DNA from: Zygaena filipendulae
Taxonomy: Eukaryota > Arthropoda > Insecta > Lepidoptera > Zygaenidae
Direction of reading: 5' to 3'
Assembly (NCBI GenBank): GCA_907165275.2
Contig: OU015677.1
Coordinates: forward strand, 5,208,001 to 5,272,000
Length of the DNA: 64,000 nt
The position numbers were made by a program, and so were the translations under genes. Below the pieces are notes generated by a model. The model was given only the letters and a program-made list of their open reading frames with translations. It did not search any database and was not told the origin of the DNA. Positions 20,429 to 32,339 of the stretch are shown here, piece by piece; the stretch's first letter is position 1; every line of letters begins with the position of its first letter.

Positions 20429-21012
20429 CATCAAAAACAAACTTGTAAAAAAATCCCAAGTCAATCAATCTCAGTTCTTCTACAGTTTAAGTTGTGAGAT
20501 CAATGTAATACCAAGTCGGTTAATTTATTCAGTGCCTACTTAAGGGTCCTTCTGTCTAAAGTTATCATGTTATAAGCTAATCTAATAACATTTTATAGTG
20601 ACCATATCAAATTTAAAAATCTTTTATGTTTTAAATAGATTGATTGGCTTGGCAATCACGTGAAAACACAATATATCTCACATGTAATACATAATTATGG
20701 TTTTAAACAATCTAATTTAATTATAATTTATTTATTTATTTATTTTTAATATGTATTACTTGTGAGATACATTGTGTTTTCACGTGATTGCCAAGCCAAT
20801 CAATCTATTTAAAACATAAAAGATTTTTAAATTTGATATGATCACTATAAAATGTTATTAGATTAGCTTATAACATGATAACTTTAGACAGAAGGACCCT
20901 TAAGTAGGCACTGAATAAATTAACCGACTTGGTATTACATTGATCTCACAACTTTTACTGTAGAAGAACTGAGTTGCGAGACTTGGGATTTTTTTACAAG
21001 TTTGTTTTTGAT
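20429..21012. repeat. Long hairpin: 265-bp inverted arms, 54-bp loop
   Basis: The left arm 20429-20693 and right arm 20748-21012 are reverse complements with only scattered differences. The outer ends read CATCAAAAACAAACTTGTAA and its complement; the loop is AT-rich with (TTTA)n. It sits between the two copies of the duplicated segment. It may be a foldback element; no target duplication is clear and no second copy is in the window. Confidence 0.85.
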
Positions 21013-21120
21013 GGGATCTCATTTCTTTTTGTAAATGGTCTTCCTCCTTTTCTTTTCTGGTACTACTTCTTGAGCTTCAGCTACAGTTTTTCGCAAAGCT
21101 CACTCCCTGTCTCTATGGAC

Positions 21121-21857
21121 TTTTATCTCGGAATTTCCGAAGGATCTCCGAAATTAACGCTGGTGAAATCTCATGAAATATTGCATGCACGTTGTCAGGG
21201 GTAAAGAAAACCTAGGGATATAGGGTACTAACTACTTTGCATCTCTGAATTCCCGCGGGATCTCCGAAATTAACGCGGGTGAAACCGCGGGGAACAGCTA
21301 GTCTCATATATTTATATGGGATTACAAAGTTATTTGTGCAGTTGGTACATATAACTGCATATATAACTTTGTAATTCCATACATTTATATGGGATTACAA
21401 AGTTATTTATGCAGTTGGTGTATCTAGAAAACTGGACTGAAATTGCAAAATATTTTAGTTTTTCCTTGATTTATATAATAAACACTAATTGTATTCTAAA
21501 TTTCAAACTTCTATGTCTGCTAGAAGTGCCTTAGAGTTTTGATGATCGGTCAGTGAGTGAGTGAGTGAGTGAGTGAGTGAGTGAGTGAGTGAGTGAGTGA
21601 GTGAGTGAGTGACCTACAAAATTAAGAAACTTTGACTAGTTATAATTCTTAAACTACTGGTTCAAATCGAATGAAATTTAAATTATACCGTCTATATACA
21701 ATACCTGCTTGTTTACTAAAAATTCAGGCTTCTAGTTTTATCCACAACGAAGTTATAGGGGGTCGAAAATGGCCTGAATTGCTTCGAGAAAAGGATAGTA
21801 CGGCCGTGCCGCTTTTGTTGCTCGACTTGGCGGGGGCACTGCCGTGCCCCCAGATGA
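21121..21857 (+). repeat. Duplicated segment, copy B (empty mariner site)
   Basis: It matches copy A without the mariner; at 21226-21240 it reads 'tactaactactttgc', the unoccupied TA target. The (GAGT)n run (21552-21612) is longer than in copy A. Confidence 0.8.
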
Positions 21858-22817
21858 TTTTTCATTACTCATACTCGGAAAGTAGGTCTGAAGTTGCGTG
21901 AGAAGCGGGTTGAAAGTAACCGGCCTTTTCAGCCCTAGGGAGAATCGCTTTCAACTGACAACTGTCAAATTATTAAAAAAAACTAGGTCTATTTTCACAT
22001 TAATATTGAACCATGTTCCAACTTTCTATACAGCCAGCGCGATGTAAAATTGAAATAACGTAAAGTTTAAGTAGGTATTAATTAAAATAAAATTCACTCA
22101 TTTTTTCTTTAGCTAATTCCTATTTTTATTTTGACTTTCCTTGCATTCGTAATGAAAAGCACAGTGTTATCCTCGGGAGAAAGACTTATCTATCTCGATC
22201 TATTGGCGCCCTCGCTACGCTCGGGCGCCAAACCCCGTCTCGGGACTAAATAACTGTTACTTTCACCCCTAGGATAACAATGTACTATTTTTTCAAGCTC
22301 TTTTTTTAATTTACTTTCACGAATACAAACAACACATACAAAAGATTTACAAAAATATGATAAAGTGAGTTTTAAATATGTGTCAACAACGTATTCACCA
22401 ACTGATTGAAAAGTGCGACTACGGTTGCGATGAGACTTACGGTAAGTACATAAACGCGTCTATGCGGAAATAAATAAATATAACATAAACCTACATACAC
22501 ATAAATTAATTATATACATACATAGATAGATACATAAATATAAATACATACCAAAACTTAAAATATAGAATAATATTTTCTATAAAAATACTACGAAAAT
22601 AAGTGCCATAAATATTTGTAATCAACAGAATAAGCTTTAATATCCCTAATGCATGTTATTACTAACTCTTATAATTTATTATAATATAAAAATCGGTTCA
22701 CAACAACAACTTATCCACTTAAAAAGAGCGCTCGCAATATACGAGACAGAAGTAAAATCCAAATATCTGCACAAGACTCGTATGGATTTGATTGGCATTC
22801 AATTCTATCAGCAGGGC
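21858..22817. other. Intergenic, no gene seen
   Basis: AT-rich sequence with a short facing pair of 'ggcgcc/gagcg' motifs at 22204-22232 and 'taaata/catacata' runs. No exon-like stretch or known repeat was recognised. Confidence 0.4.
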
Positions 22818-23039
22818 AATTATGTAACTTTTGTTGTATTCATATTTCAATTTCAATCAGAAAAATACCGATTTTGTGAATAATTAATGATGTTTAGACA
22901 GTTTCAACTTTTGAATTGTGTCTATTTTGGTTGATTGCTAGATATAGTACCTAGGTGTCAAAATGTGCATATTGTAATCGCAAAACCGTCATATTTTTGA
23001 TTGCAACCGAAAAATGATAGAAGCAAAAGTTACATAATA
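22818..23039 (+). mobile_element. MITE family C, copy 2 (most complete)
   Basis: It starts TTATGTAACTTTTGTTGTAT and ends 'aagcaaaagttacataatag', an inverted pair of about 15-20 bp; the interior has 'ttttggttgattgctagata' and 'gattgcaaccgaaaaatgat'. Confidence 0.75.
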
Positions 23040-23654
23040 GCCCCTCAGGTCTCATCATAGAAAAAACAGTTTTGAATTCGGTTAAAAATGCTACTATTGG
23101 TCGCTACCATTTTCAACTGATTTTAAATGCATTCTTTTAATAAACATAGGTATAGGTATTCCGTTCACTAGGTTGTTTTAACTGCCCCATTAGAACAAAA
23201 CCGTCGGACGCCAGGAGGCAGGATTACATACAATTTTATGAACTTGCGTTATCTACTCTCGTCTACGTCTGTGTTTTCAACTGGTTATTTAGATGTACCT
23301 ATACTTTTGTAATTTGTAACGGTTTTTTCTGTTTATATGTGCTGTAGCTTTTTTATGCGTTGCTGAAGTTTATATTCGAGTTTGTATTGAAGTACGTAGG
23401 TAATCCATCTTCTATAATATACCTAATAAAATATATATAAAAATGAATACAGGACACTGGTTATTTTTAGGTTAAACTAAAAGCTAGGTAGTTAAGGGTA
23501 TAAAAATAAAATAAAAATTGATTTATTGAGTCGAAATCTCTTATCTCTAGCACATCGCCATTATGACTAAACAGACGTGGGTTACCTACTCATGTCTGCT
23601 CACAAGAATTCCTCTTCATATTCTTGACTCACGAGTAAAGATGGGCATTCACAC

Positions 23655-23728
23655 CGGTGGGTTTAAACCCTATAAAAGCCCGTAAACGCGTCCAGGTTTG
23701 AATTGGGTTTAAACCCAAGCACCTCACT
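23655..23728. repeat. GGGTTTAAACCC short palindromic element, copy 1
   Basis: It is built around two GGGTTTAAACCC palindromes with 'ataaaagcccgtaaa' between them. Related elements lie at 31187-31272 and 31930-32038. Confidence 0.5.
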
Positions 23729-23729
23729 C

Positions 23730-24551
23730 ACGGGTCACGACCCTTATTCACTATGACCATACAACATTCCTTGCCCCATAACGCGCGTCCCAAAAACGCA
23801 TTTCCAAACGTTCTAGATGCCAAGATATTAGAAATTATTATTCTTTATGCCATAAGAAACGTTGTGAATGTATTTTTTTGTAGTAAAACTTCTTTGATTA
23901 CGTGGGAAAGACAGTTTTTGCGGCGTCTTATCGTAGCGCGGCGTGTTATGGTCATAGTTAATAAGAGCTTCAGCTGGGGCATGTTTGAATTTTTACGGCA
24001 TTGATATACCTACTATAATGTTTTACGGACGTGTCCGGCCAAATATTTCCACGTCCGGTCTTTTTTTATAGCACACTGCAACACAACACAACTCGTCTCA
24101 TTTTGTCTTCGGTATGAATTAATACATAATTATTATTCAAAATGCCGGGTGTTTTTAAACTGGTGAATTATACAATATTAATGGCGACAACAAACAGATG
24201 AGTAAACTCAAGGCGAGTTAGACTCCTCGACTCGACGAGACTGGACGTTCTCGACATACTAACATTGTAATAAGCGATGACAAGGTCGTCTCAGGTTCTC
24301 ACATTAACGAGTAGGTTTGTGCTGTAAGCTGTTACTTCATTCGTATTTAGTTGAAAATTACTTAGATTGTTAATTTATTCAGTTTTTTTTTTTATTGTAT
24401 TAAAATTTGTTTACTGCAACGTAAAATAGGAACTAGGTACCTACCTAGGTTACATACTACATTGGATAGGTACTTACCTTGCGCTGATTTTACGTGAATC
24501 GTGATATCAACACGTTGGATACACGTTCTAACAGACAAAACTGTGCAAATA
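23730..24551. other. Intergenic, no gene seen
   Basis: It starts with 'cccttattcactatgacca', a short stretch that recurs near other repeats (9921, 28407, 53325). The only frame (to 24004) is short and not protein-like. Confidence 0.4.
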
Positions 24552-24905
24552 TACAACGTGTTAATGAATTAGCCGAAAACTAGAAAGTAGTTTGCTCAGA
24601 ATCAACTAGCGAATCGATCGCACTATGTTTTAATATATGTCATATTTTTTTCATTTTTACAAGCCCATATCTAAATTATTTATAATACAATATTTGGCGC
24701 GTACGCCGACCGCAGCAAAAAAAATCGAACCGGTTGGCGCGGGCGTATCGTTTGGAATTTCGTAGATAGGTCACCTCCAAACTAATGTTGAATAACTTTT
24801 AAACTATAAATTTTTTCGACTTTAAATATATTTTAATCATATTATAGTTTATTTTTTTAAATGGGGTGTATCAGGTTTTCAGTTAATTCATTAACACGTT
24901 GTATA
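24552..24905. mobile_element. MITE family A, copy 2
   Basis: Inverted relative to copy 1; both inverted repeats are present, flanked by TATA. The interior is shared ('actagcgaatcgatcgcact', 'gtaggtcacctccaaact'). Confidence 0.8.
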
Positions 24906-24947
24906 TAGATAGTATTAGGGAAAGAATGGAAATACTTTTTTTTTAGA

Positions 24948-25357
24948 TCAATAGTTTGTTAGAGTTCCGTACCCACTACCCATAGGGTCAAACGAGACCC
25001 TATTACTAAGACTTCGCTGTCCGTCCGCCCGTCTGTCCGTCTGTCTAACTATCTCGGTTCATGAGATACAGCCTGACAGTTGAAATTTTCACAGATGATA
25101 TATTGCAGCATTTCTGTTGCCGCTATAACAAGAAATAGGTGCCTACTAAAAACAGAATAAAACCCATACGCCCCAATCCAACAACAAACGTGATTCCTTT
25201 GCTCGTTTACGCTTGAAATATCCACAGAATATTTAGTTATTCTCATAATAAATTTAAAAATTAATAATTAAATTAAAATAAATCAGTTTTTTTTTGGCGG
25301 TTTTATAGATAATGGTACGGAACCCTTCGCGAGTGCGACTCGCACTTGACCGGTTCT
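24948..25357. repeat. Dispersed repeat 'gttccgtac..acggaaccctt'
   Basis: The ends are inverted (AGAGTTCCGTACCC and GGTACGGAACCCTT) and include a (GTCC/GTCT)n stretch and a closing 'gcgagtgcgactcgcacttg' hairpin. I know this as a common lepidopteran repeat type; there is one copy here. Confidence 0.55.
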
Positions 25358-25537
25358 TCTTTTTCCTATATGATTAGAATGAAAATTTTTATTTAACTAA
25401 GTAGGTAGGTACTTTGTTGTTAGCCCGTCCCGTTTCTCGAGTCAAGGTGTGAGGTTCCCGGAATTTTCAGGTATAGTCTCAACACTAGCAGGTATACATA
25501 CGAACAGGTAAAAGTAGTAAAAGGGTTTGTGTGCTTT

Positions 25538-25690
25538 TAACCGACTTCCAAAAAGGAGGAGGTTCTATGTTCGATTGTATGTATTTTTTTTTTATATAAT
25601 ATGTTCAATTGTTCATGCGACTAAAGATTTCCTACTTTTTGGAGCTCCCAAGGTTCGTTTCTTAGCCCGATCTGTTTTCACTTTTCAGAT
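25538..25690 (+). repeat. Dispersed repeat 'ttaaccgacttccaaaaa', copy 1
   Basis: It starts TTAACCGACTTCCAAAAAGG with 'aggaggttc'. Related stretches: 54655-54800 and 63858-64000 (+), and 58130-58162 (-). Confidence 0.55.
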
Positions 25691-26550
25691 GGACAAAAAA
25701 AAGTAACAATATAAGTTAGATTTAACTTAGATAATAATACTTACCTGTAGAAAAATAAAAACAACTGATGACTTTAAAACCGAGATAGGTAATATTCGAA
25801 CATTTGTTGACAGATCCATTATTAATTCAATGTGTATAGTATAGAAAAATGCAAATATTTCGGTGATGTTTTCAGAAACAGATAAAATAAGCTTGTATAA
25901 CTTATATTCTAAAGCGTAAGCTATTTAGGTGAAAATTTTATATAGATACAAATCTGTTCAATAGTTTCTGCGTGATGCCCGTTCAAACAAAAAAACAAAC
26001 ACATTTTAATGTTCCTAAGATCGACAGTATTACAATGTTACGTCATCGTTGGCTACGCATTTTAGTTTTAAACGCTTACAAATTAATTTGTTTGTTCCAT
26101 CATTTAATTGGTTCAGTCATCGAATCAATTATAGTGCGACAGAAATTAAATGTGCAAAAATCATCACGCTTCATATAGGCACCTACTTCAACGTCAAAAT
26201 AAAATTGAACTAGTTATTACTATGCACTTAAACGAACTAGCGATAGTTAGATTGTAAGTCTTATAACTTGGATTTAGAGTCGTACATCGATGAAACAATA
26301 AAGATAATAAATACAATTTTGTTAAAAGCCGGTTACAATCAAGCACTCCGTCGTGGAAGCAACCAACGGGCAACGGCTAACTTCAGTTGTTTCTAAGCTG
26401 CCGAGCGAGGGTGTTGCGTCGCCCATAGAAATACATACTTGCAACGGACAAAAAGTTGCGTACAAAAACCGTAGCAAATATAAAAACAATAAGCGATCTT
26501 TTCGAACAATGCGCAACGGTGAAGTATGTCAATTGTGATTTGAAATTGTG

Positions 26551-26555
26551 TCAGT
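26551..26555 (+). promoter_or_regulatory. Candidate initiator (TCAGT) for the four-TM gene
   Basis: TCAGTTGTG fits the arthropod initiator consensus, 182 bases before the ATG. Another TCAGT is at 26383-26387. No TATA box is seen at -30. Confidence 0.25.
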
Positions 26556-26732
26556 TGTGCTTTTTTGTATCGTTCGCTCTTAAAACAAAGTGAAATCCGC
26601 AAGGACGTTGACACACGTTGGAACTCGGATCTATTCTACAATAAACAGTGGTAAATAGTACCTACCTATTGTGGGTACAGTTTCGGTGCAATAGTAAAAA
26701 CTAGGTAACGGAATGCGATTATTGCAACAAAA

Positions 26733-28034
26733 ATGGAAGACGTCTATACGATAAAAGTGAAAACTAAACCAGATACGAGAAATTTGTATCCGTCCGAGAG
26801 GCGGTACTCTGCGTCGACGGTGTCGGGACTCGCGTGGGTCCATATAGCTCTGTCTGCGACTTCTTTTTTACTCGCACTGCTGGCGTTGGTCAATCCCGAA
26901 AGCGAAGTATCCGGCAATAACCGAACGGAATCCATTGAGCCATACAATCTGACAGATCCCATTTACGATGGAAATATTACCGATACGAACAATGGTGTTT
27001 ACATTTTAGTTCTATCGCCTAGTTTACTGTCGATATTCGCTTTAGCCGCTGGCGTCGCGTCTATTTTAGCATCGGTCAGATGGTATATAGACAGAAATAT
27101 AACATGGTTGTTTGTGATGTCTGTTTTATCGACGATATGCGCTTTCGCTTCGTTCGTCATGGTCATCGTATGGCTGTCGACGTCGGCCGAGGATCTAACG
27201 GCTTTTTATAAGGACAAAGAGCCGTTCCAAGATTTCATCGTTGTGAAACACACGGACATAATGGATAGGAACGAGTCGCATATGATCATATCGTTGAATC
27301 CCAACAACCAGGACCACAGAACGCACAGCATGTTCTCGAAAAGGGTACTATCGATAAATATCCTGATAGCCGCCTTCTTGGAACTGCTCTGGTCGATTTT
27401 GAGCGTGAAAATATCTTACAAAGGCATGAGGAGCAACTACAAAGACAACGAACAAGAGAGACGAGGCAACTGCATATCCGTAGTGACGACGATCAAAGGC
27501 AACAATGCGAAGAATTTCAAGAGAAACGGCAAGATAATGCCACCGAAACCGGATTTAATAGAGCACTATCCGAACAAGAAAATCAAACTTTTCCTAACTC
27601 AAGACAACGATTATTACATGAAGGAACAGAATAATAAAACCAAACACAACACGGAGACAAGTTCGGAGTTCTACAAAGAGAGGATGTTGAGTTTTTTGAA
27701 CCGTTGCGCCTCTCTGGAGGGCATGTCTAATCCTGAACTGATGAGAACGCCAAGCGTCCAGTCGGAAAACGCGCTCAACCCAATACCGGAAGTGGCGAAC
27801 GTGGAAATAAACACGCAGCCGGAACCACAGCCGGCAATCAGAGGTGAGATGACGCACATCAGCTGGGGAGACACTCCCGAGCACACAGTCTACAACCAAA
27901 ACACATTGAATCTAGAGAAGATATTCAACTTCAACGCTAACAAACTGGAAAACGGCGTCAACAAACCGACAGACAATGAAATATACGCACATCCGAACGA
28001 TGATATTAATATAAATGTCAATAAAGAGAATTGA
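26733..28034 (+). CDS. Four-transmembrane protein, single exon, unrecognised
   Basis: 433 residues. A short cytoplasmic N-terminus (1-31) is followed by four hydrophobic segments at about 32-53, 88-112, 122-149 and 207-228. The first loop has three N-glycosylation sequons (NRT, NLT, NIT) and the second loop one (NES), so both loops are probably extracellular with N- and C-termini inside. The tail of about 205 residues is basic, then Asn/Glu-rich (MPPKPDLIEHYPNKKIKLF). The layout resembles tetraspan families such as CD20-like or MARVEL-type proteins, but there is no diagnostic motif and I cannot name it. The ATG (CAAAAATGG) gives a full frame with no intron; AATAAA lies at 28052-28057. Codon use is richer in CG than the surroundings, as expected of a real gene. 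Confidence 0.85.
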   Translation: MEDVYTIKVKTKPDTRNLYPSERRYSASTVSGLAWVHIALSATSFLLALLALVNPESEVSGNNRTESIEPYNLTDPIYDGNITDTNNGVYILVLSPSLLSIFALAAGVASILASVRWYIDRNITWLFVMSVLSTICAFASFVMVIVWLSTSAEDLTAFYKDKEPFQDFIVVKHTDIMDRNESHMIISLNPNNQDHRTHSMFSKRVLSINILIAAFLELLWSILSVKISYKGMRSNYKDNEQERRGNCISVVTTIKGNNAKNFKRNGKIMPPKPDLIEHYPNKKIKLFLTQDNDYYMKEQNNKTKHNTETSSEFYKERMLSFLNRCASLEGMSNPELMRTPSVQSENALNPIPEVANVEINTQPEPQPAIRGEMTHISWGDTPEHTVYNQNTLNLEKIFNFNANKLENGVNKPTDNEIYAHPNDDININVNKEN

Positions 28035-28099
28035 ATTCGCACATTAAATGGAATAAATCACAAATGCATTAAAAACGAAGACGTTAAGTAAGTAGGTAT

Positions 28100-28420
28100 T
28101 GAAAGTGTTTTGTGCAGAATGAAAGTGACGTCGCGTCATTTTCGCGCGACACAAAAAACTGTGATATATGAAAACGATTTACGAACAATTTACCGCGGCG
28201 CGCGTTATCGAAAGTGAACTGTGAGAGAGTCTGTCTGGTCCATATAGTAATAATAAGTGTTATAATATTTTAATAATAATAACATGCGGCGGACTGTCCT
28301 ATACACGACCGAATATGGTACTGAGCGTACCAAGTTCGCTGTGCGGGGCGCACCAAATTCGATCGTCTATGAGTAGGTACTTTAAGAAATGATCTCCGAA
28401 CACTGAGCCCTTATTCACTA
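28100..28420. other. Sequence downstream of the four-TM gene
   Basis: AT-rich with CG-rich patches (28130-28210, 28325-28370); no gene or repeat was recognised. It could be 3' UTR if later poly(A) sites are used. Confidence 0.3.
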
Positions 28421-28421
28421 C

Positions 28422-28690
28422 TAGCTGTGCCCCGCGGTTTCACCCGCGCAAAAGGTTTTTAAACAACAACTTTTTTTTTCCTGACATCCGATTTCAATGA
28501 AACAAAGCCTATATGTAGCTCCAGGCTAAGCTTAATCTACTTACCTGTGAAAACCTCATGACAATCTGTTCAGTAGATTCGGAGATTATCGCGAACAGAC
28601 AGACAGACAGGCAGACAAAAGAATTTTAAAAACTTTTTTTGTGCTTGGTTCCTCTTCTTTTATCACTCCCTGTCAAAATTTGTCCGAAGA
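28422..28690 (-). mobile_element. Helitron-like subfamily B, copy 2
   Basis: ACTAGCTGTGCCCCGCGGTT start; interior as at 15110-15451, reversed; (GTCT)n near 28600. Confidence 0.7.
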
Positions 28691-29528
28691 GATTAGCTCC
28701 CGCCCAGCCTATGATGCAACCCATGTAGTGGAATATTATTGCAGCTTTGAACTAAAACTTTTTAAATTATGCATATAAAATCATCCAAAATATCTGGGAT
28801 AATCTGGGATTTTTTTTTCTGGAGGGAGAATATAAATGACTAGAACGGTCCTCTTGGTGCTACCTAATTTAAATAGCATTTGTGTTGAATTGAAACTGAT
28901 TTTGTACCTACCTATATCTACGAATACAGAATTTAAACAAGTAGGTAGGTAGGCATAGCGTCTTCGATTATATTTTGTGACTTTATTATAAGGAATGAAT
29001 TTATGAAGACTCAATGTTAATTATTGTAATCAGCCGGTTTTACCGTTATAATTAATTTAAACTATAAAATAAATAAAGGCAGTAATTACTCCACAGGTTG
29101 TAGCAAAGAGGATAACAACTGGGTTTTAGAATTAGCTGGTGTCACGAAGTAAGTAATCTCGCCTAAAAACAAAGTCCATTGCTGCGCATCTAAGCACGTT
29201 GAGGTCGATCATCAAGGCTAGTTTTTGTATGAATTTCAATAGATATATTCTCGCACTACGGCTGCTTCAGTGTCTATGTTGGTTGACATGTTAAATACTC
29301 GTATTATTGAACAACGACTCATTTTAAAACGTTTTTTTTTATATTTTTATACATAGATACTTTAGCTATGTTTAAGAAATGTGTAAATAGTTATTTTAAT
29401 TTAATGATCAGCATTTTATTCGATGTGTCTTAAATGTGACAAAATTGTAAATAAAAATCGTTTATATAAAAGTAGGTACCTGTATTTAACTAATCCTTAA
29501 TCCTTACTTATTATTATTATAATAATAC

Positions 29529-29946
29529 TAGCTGTCCCGCGCGATTTCATCCGCGGTGATTTCGGAATTCCCGCGGGAATTCCGGGATAAAAACTATCCT
29601 ATCTTTTAAGTTGGGCCAATTACAGCATAGTGACGAAATTTCATCACGATCGATTCAGTATAGTTTCGGAGTCCATCGCGGACAAACAACGTGACACGTG
29701 ATTTATATACATTAGACTAGCTGTCCCCCGCGATTTCATCCGCGGTAATTTCGGAGTTCCCGCGGAGGTTGCGGGAAAAAAGTACTCTATGTCCTTCAGT
29801 TCCCGAGGAAATTCCGGGATAAAAACTATCCTATCTTTTAAGTTGGACCATTTTATGAATGGTTACAAAATTTTATCAAAATCCGTTCAGTAGTTTCGGA
29901 GTCCATCGCGGACAAACAACGTGACACGTGATTTATATATATTAGA
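29529..29946 (-). mobile_element. Two Helitron-like copies in tandem
   Basis: 29529-29712 and 29714-29946 have the same orientation and nearly the same sequence ('actagctgtcccgcgcgatt', 'tcatccgcggt', 'gacaaacaacgtgacacgtg'). The second carries an extra internal 'cccgcgg..aaattccgggat' segment. A + oriented relative is at 52868-53041. Confidence 0.65.
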
Positions 29947-30179
29947 TAGATGTAAATGCGAAAGTGAGTTTGTTTGTTACCAGGCCAGCGACACACCCTT
30001 GAACCAAAAGTTACTATGGATTTATGCGCGAACTTTTTTACCAACTTTGGAATACTTAACCAAATTTCTATGAACGCGTCATACATTGCATTGGTATGGT
30101 TGGCACAAAATGCTTTCATAGATCGGACCAGCGATTAGTATGGAAGTGCCTACTCTTAAAACGTAGTGATTATTTGCTC

Positions 30180-30331
30180 AGTGTATGTTACGCTTTCACG
30201 GCTCAACGGATGATCATCAAATTTTGCATACACGCTGTCAGGAATACAGAGAAGGACACAGGGTACTTTTATCGCGGAATCCCCGCGGGAACTCCGGAAT
30301 TAACGCGGGTAAAACCGCCAGAAATAGCTAG
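30180..30331 (+). mobile_element. Helitron-like element
   Basis: 'gttacgctttcacggctcaa' core, 'ggaatccccgcgggaactcc', then GCGGGTAAAACCGCCAG and CTAG. Confidence 0.6.
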
Positions 30332-31186
30332 TATAAAATTTATAGTATCATATAGAGTAGGTGCCTACAGATAAATTATGGCCGAATCCGAAAAAACGAG
30401 GATTACTGAAAAATAAGAAATCTCGGGTCAATTTTGATAAAAAGGAACACTATATTCTCCAATTCTATGATTGATTATATGATTGCGTCATCCCAATGGA
30501 AAACTATCGAAAAGGGGTCTCTACTAATCTATCTAGTCTATACTAAAATTATAAAAAGATACCTACCTAAAGCTTGCTAGTTTGTGAGATTGTAGGGAGT
30601 AATCTACTGAACCGATTTTGAAGAATCTTTTATCAGTAGAAAGCCACGTTATTTGTGAGTGTCGTAGGCTGTTACCCGGAATTCCTGCGGGAACTCCTAA
30701 AAAAACCGCGGGGAACTAGCTAGTTGAGTAGAGCTAGTTGTACAATGAAAAACATTATTATTGTTTCAAATGTGATGGCTAAATTCGGTTTTGCATTCAT
30801 ATGTTTTTCCACAAATCCGTCCAACGTTGACAGCCTTTGGTCACACGTCTTAAAAGATATCAAAGAATGATGATTACAGGTTGAAAAAAAAACCTAATTG
30901 CGTTTTTTTTTTCACATCACAATAGGAAATCAGTCATGGGAACGAACTAATGAACGCACGCAAATTAAAAACAAAAAGGTCAAATGGCGGATGTGTAAAT
31001 AATACAAAAAAAATATAAAAAAATACAATTTTATTTGGCGCTCAGTTGCAATTCAAAAAAGGAACATTAGAAAAATATCAAGTTGCTTATTTCATAATTT
31101 AAACAAAAAAACACGTACAAAATATTCCTAAAATTATAAAAAGCTATACCTAACCTAGCTTACTTATACTTTAAATATATAGATGG

Positions 31187-31272
31187 ACAATCAACGCAAA
31201 GCTTGGGTTTAAACCCAATATAAGACCGTAAAAGGCTGGCTTTTATCGGGTTTAAACCCAAGCGCCGGGTTG
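31187..31272. repeat. GGGTTTAAACCC palindromic element, copy 2
   Basis: Inverted ends (CAATCAAC and GTTGATTG) surround two GGGTTTAAACCC cores and 'ccgtaaaaggctggctttta'. Confidence 0.55.
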
Positions 31273-31410
31273 ATTGAAGGACACCTTTAAAGGAGATTGT
31301 CACGGTAAAGACGTATTGAGACGAATTTCAACGCATATTAAAAAAAATACTTACTTTAAAAATAACATGATAAAATCTATCTTTCTATTCCCGGTATCAT
31401 AATTCCCATC

Positions 31411-31603
31411 GTTACTATTATAAATAAGAATGTGAGTTTGTTTGTTTGTTACGCTTTCTCGCCTTTACGGCTAAACCGATCACCATGAAATTTTGCATAC
31501 GCGTTGTCAGGGGTACAGAGAAGAACATAGTGTACTTTAATTTTGAAATTCTCGCGCGAACTCCGAAATTGACGCGGGTGAAACCGCTGGGTGCAGCTAG
31601 CAG
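31411..31603 (+). mobile_element. Helitron-like element
   Basis: 'ttactattataaataagaat' start, (GTTT)n, the core, then GCGGGTGAAACCGCTGGG and CTAG. Confidence 0.65.
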
Positions 31604-31626
31604 TGAACAAAAGCATAAAATATAAA

Positions 31627-31863
31627 TGGACATAGATAAGCAATAGTGTGTTAACCCACAGTGGAGAAATTTTGAGTAAATTGTGTTTTAAAATTATAGC
31701 GCCATTTTCTGTCAACATTTTTTATGTTCAATATTTAGTTACATAGTTAAGCAATGTAATAAGGTAAACACATAATTAAAAAACGTTCCCTAACTCGCAA
31801 TAAATCGTTCTGAATAGATAACTTAATTTTGTGGGTTAACACGTTATTGCTTATCTGCGTCCA
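31627..31863 (-). mobile_element. MITE family D, copy 1
   Basis: About 237 bp; the ends read TGGACATAGATAAGCAATAG and the near reverse complement of TGGACGCAGATAAGCAATAA, both running on into GTTAACCCAC. Other copies: 43074-43309, 43333-43568, 55392-55629 and 58932-59168. Confidence 0.8.
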
Positions 31864-31929
31864 AATAGGTATTGAAATTTGTATCAATCTTAATTCTTAA
31901 CCGTAGTGACCCACCTTCAATATAGATAG

Positions 31930-32038
31930 ATGGACTGGATAAAAGCCTACCGTTCACGGACTTAAACCCGATAAAAGATCGTAAAAGGCTGGCTTTTATC
32001 GGGTTTAAATCCAAGTACCGGGTTGATTGACCATCTAC
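31930..32038. repeat. GGGTTTAAACCC palindromic element, copy 3
   Basis: It shares 'gatcgtaaaaggctggcttt' and 'gggttgattgaccatctac'; the left core is mutated (GGACTTAAACCC). Confidence 0.5.
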
Positions 32039-32339
32039 ATATATGAGGGATACATCTTACAAAATAAATATTATATAAATTATTCTAAACTTAATTCGGT
32101 GGATAAATTATAAACTTAACACTGTACGATACTAAAAACAAACTTAAGGTACTTACACGGGTGAAATTGGAATCACCCACTATAAAAAACGATATCTTTT
32201 CAGATATTTATTTAAAAAAAAAAGATAATATTATAATTTGTAAAGAGTGAATACAAATTTTTGATGATATTAAAACTAAATATCGAGAAGTTTGAAAGTG
32301 CCAAAAACGGTCACTTTTGGAGGTCTACAAATTAAGGAA

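Noticed and set aside
20140..21612. (GAGT)n runs as possible regulatory or telomere-like repeats
   Set aside because: They are simple microsatellites inside both copies of a duplicated segment; the insect telomere repeat is TTAGG, not seen here.
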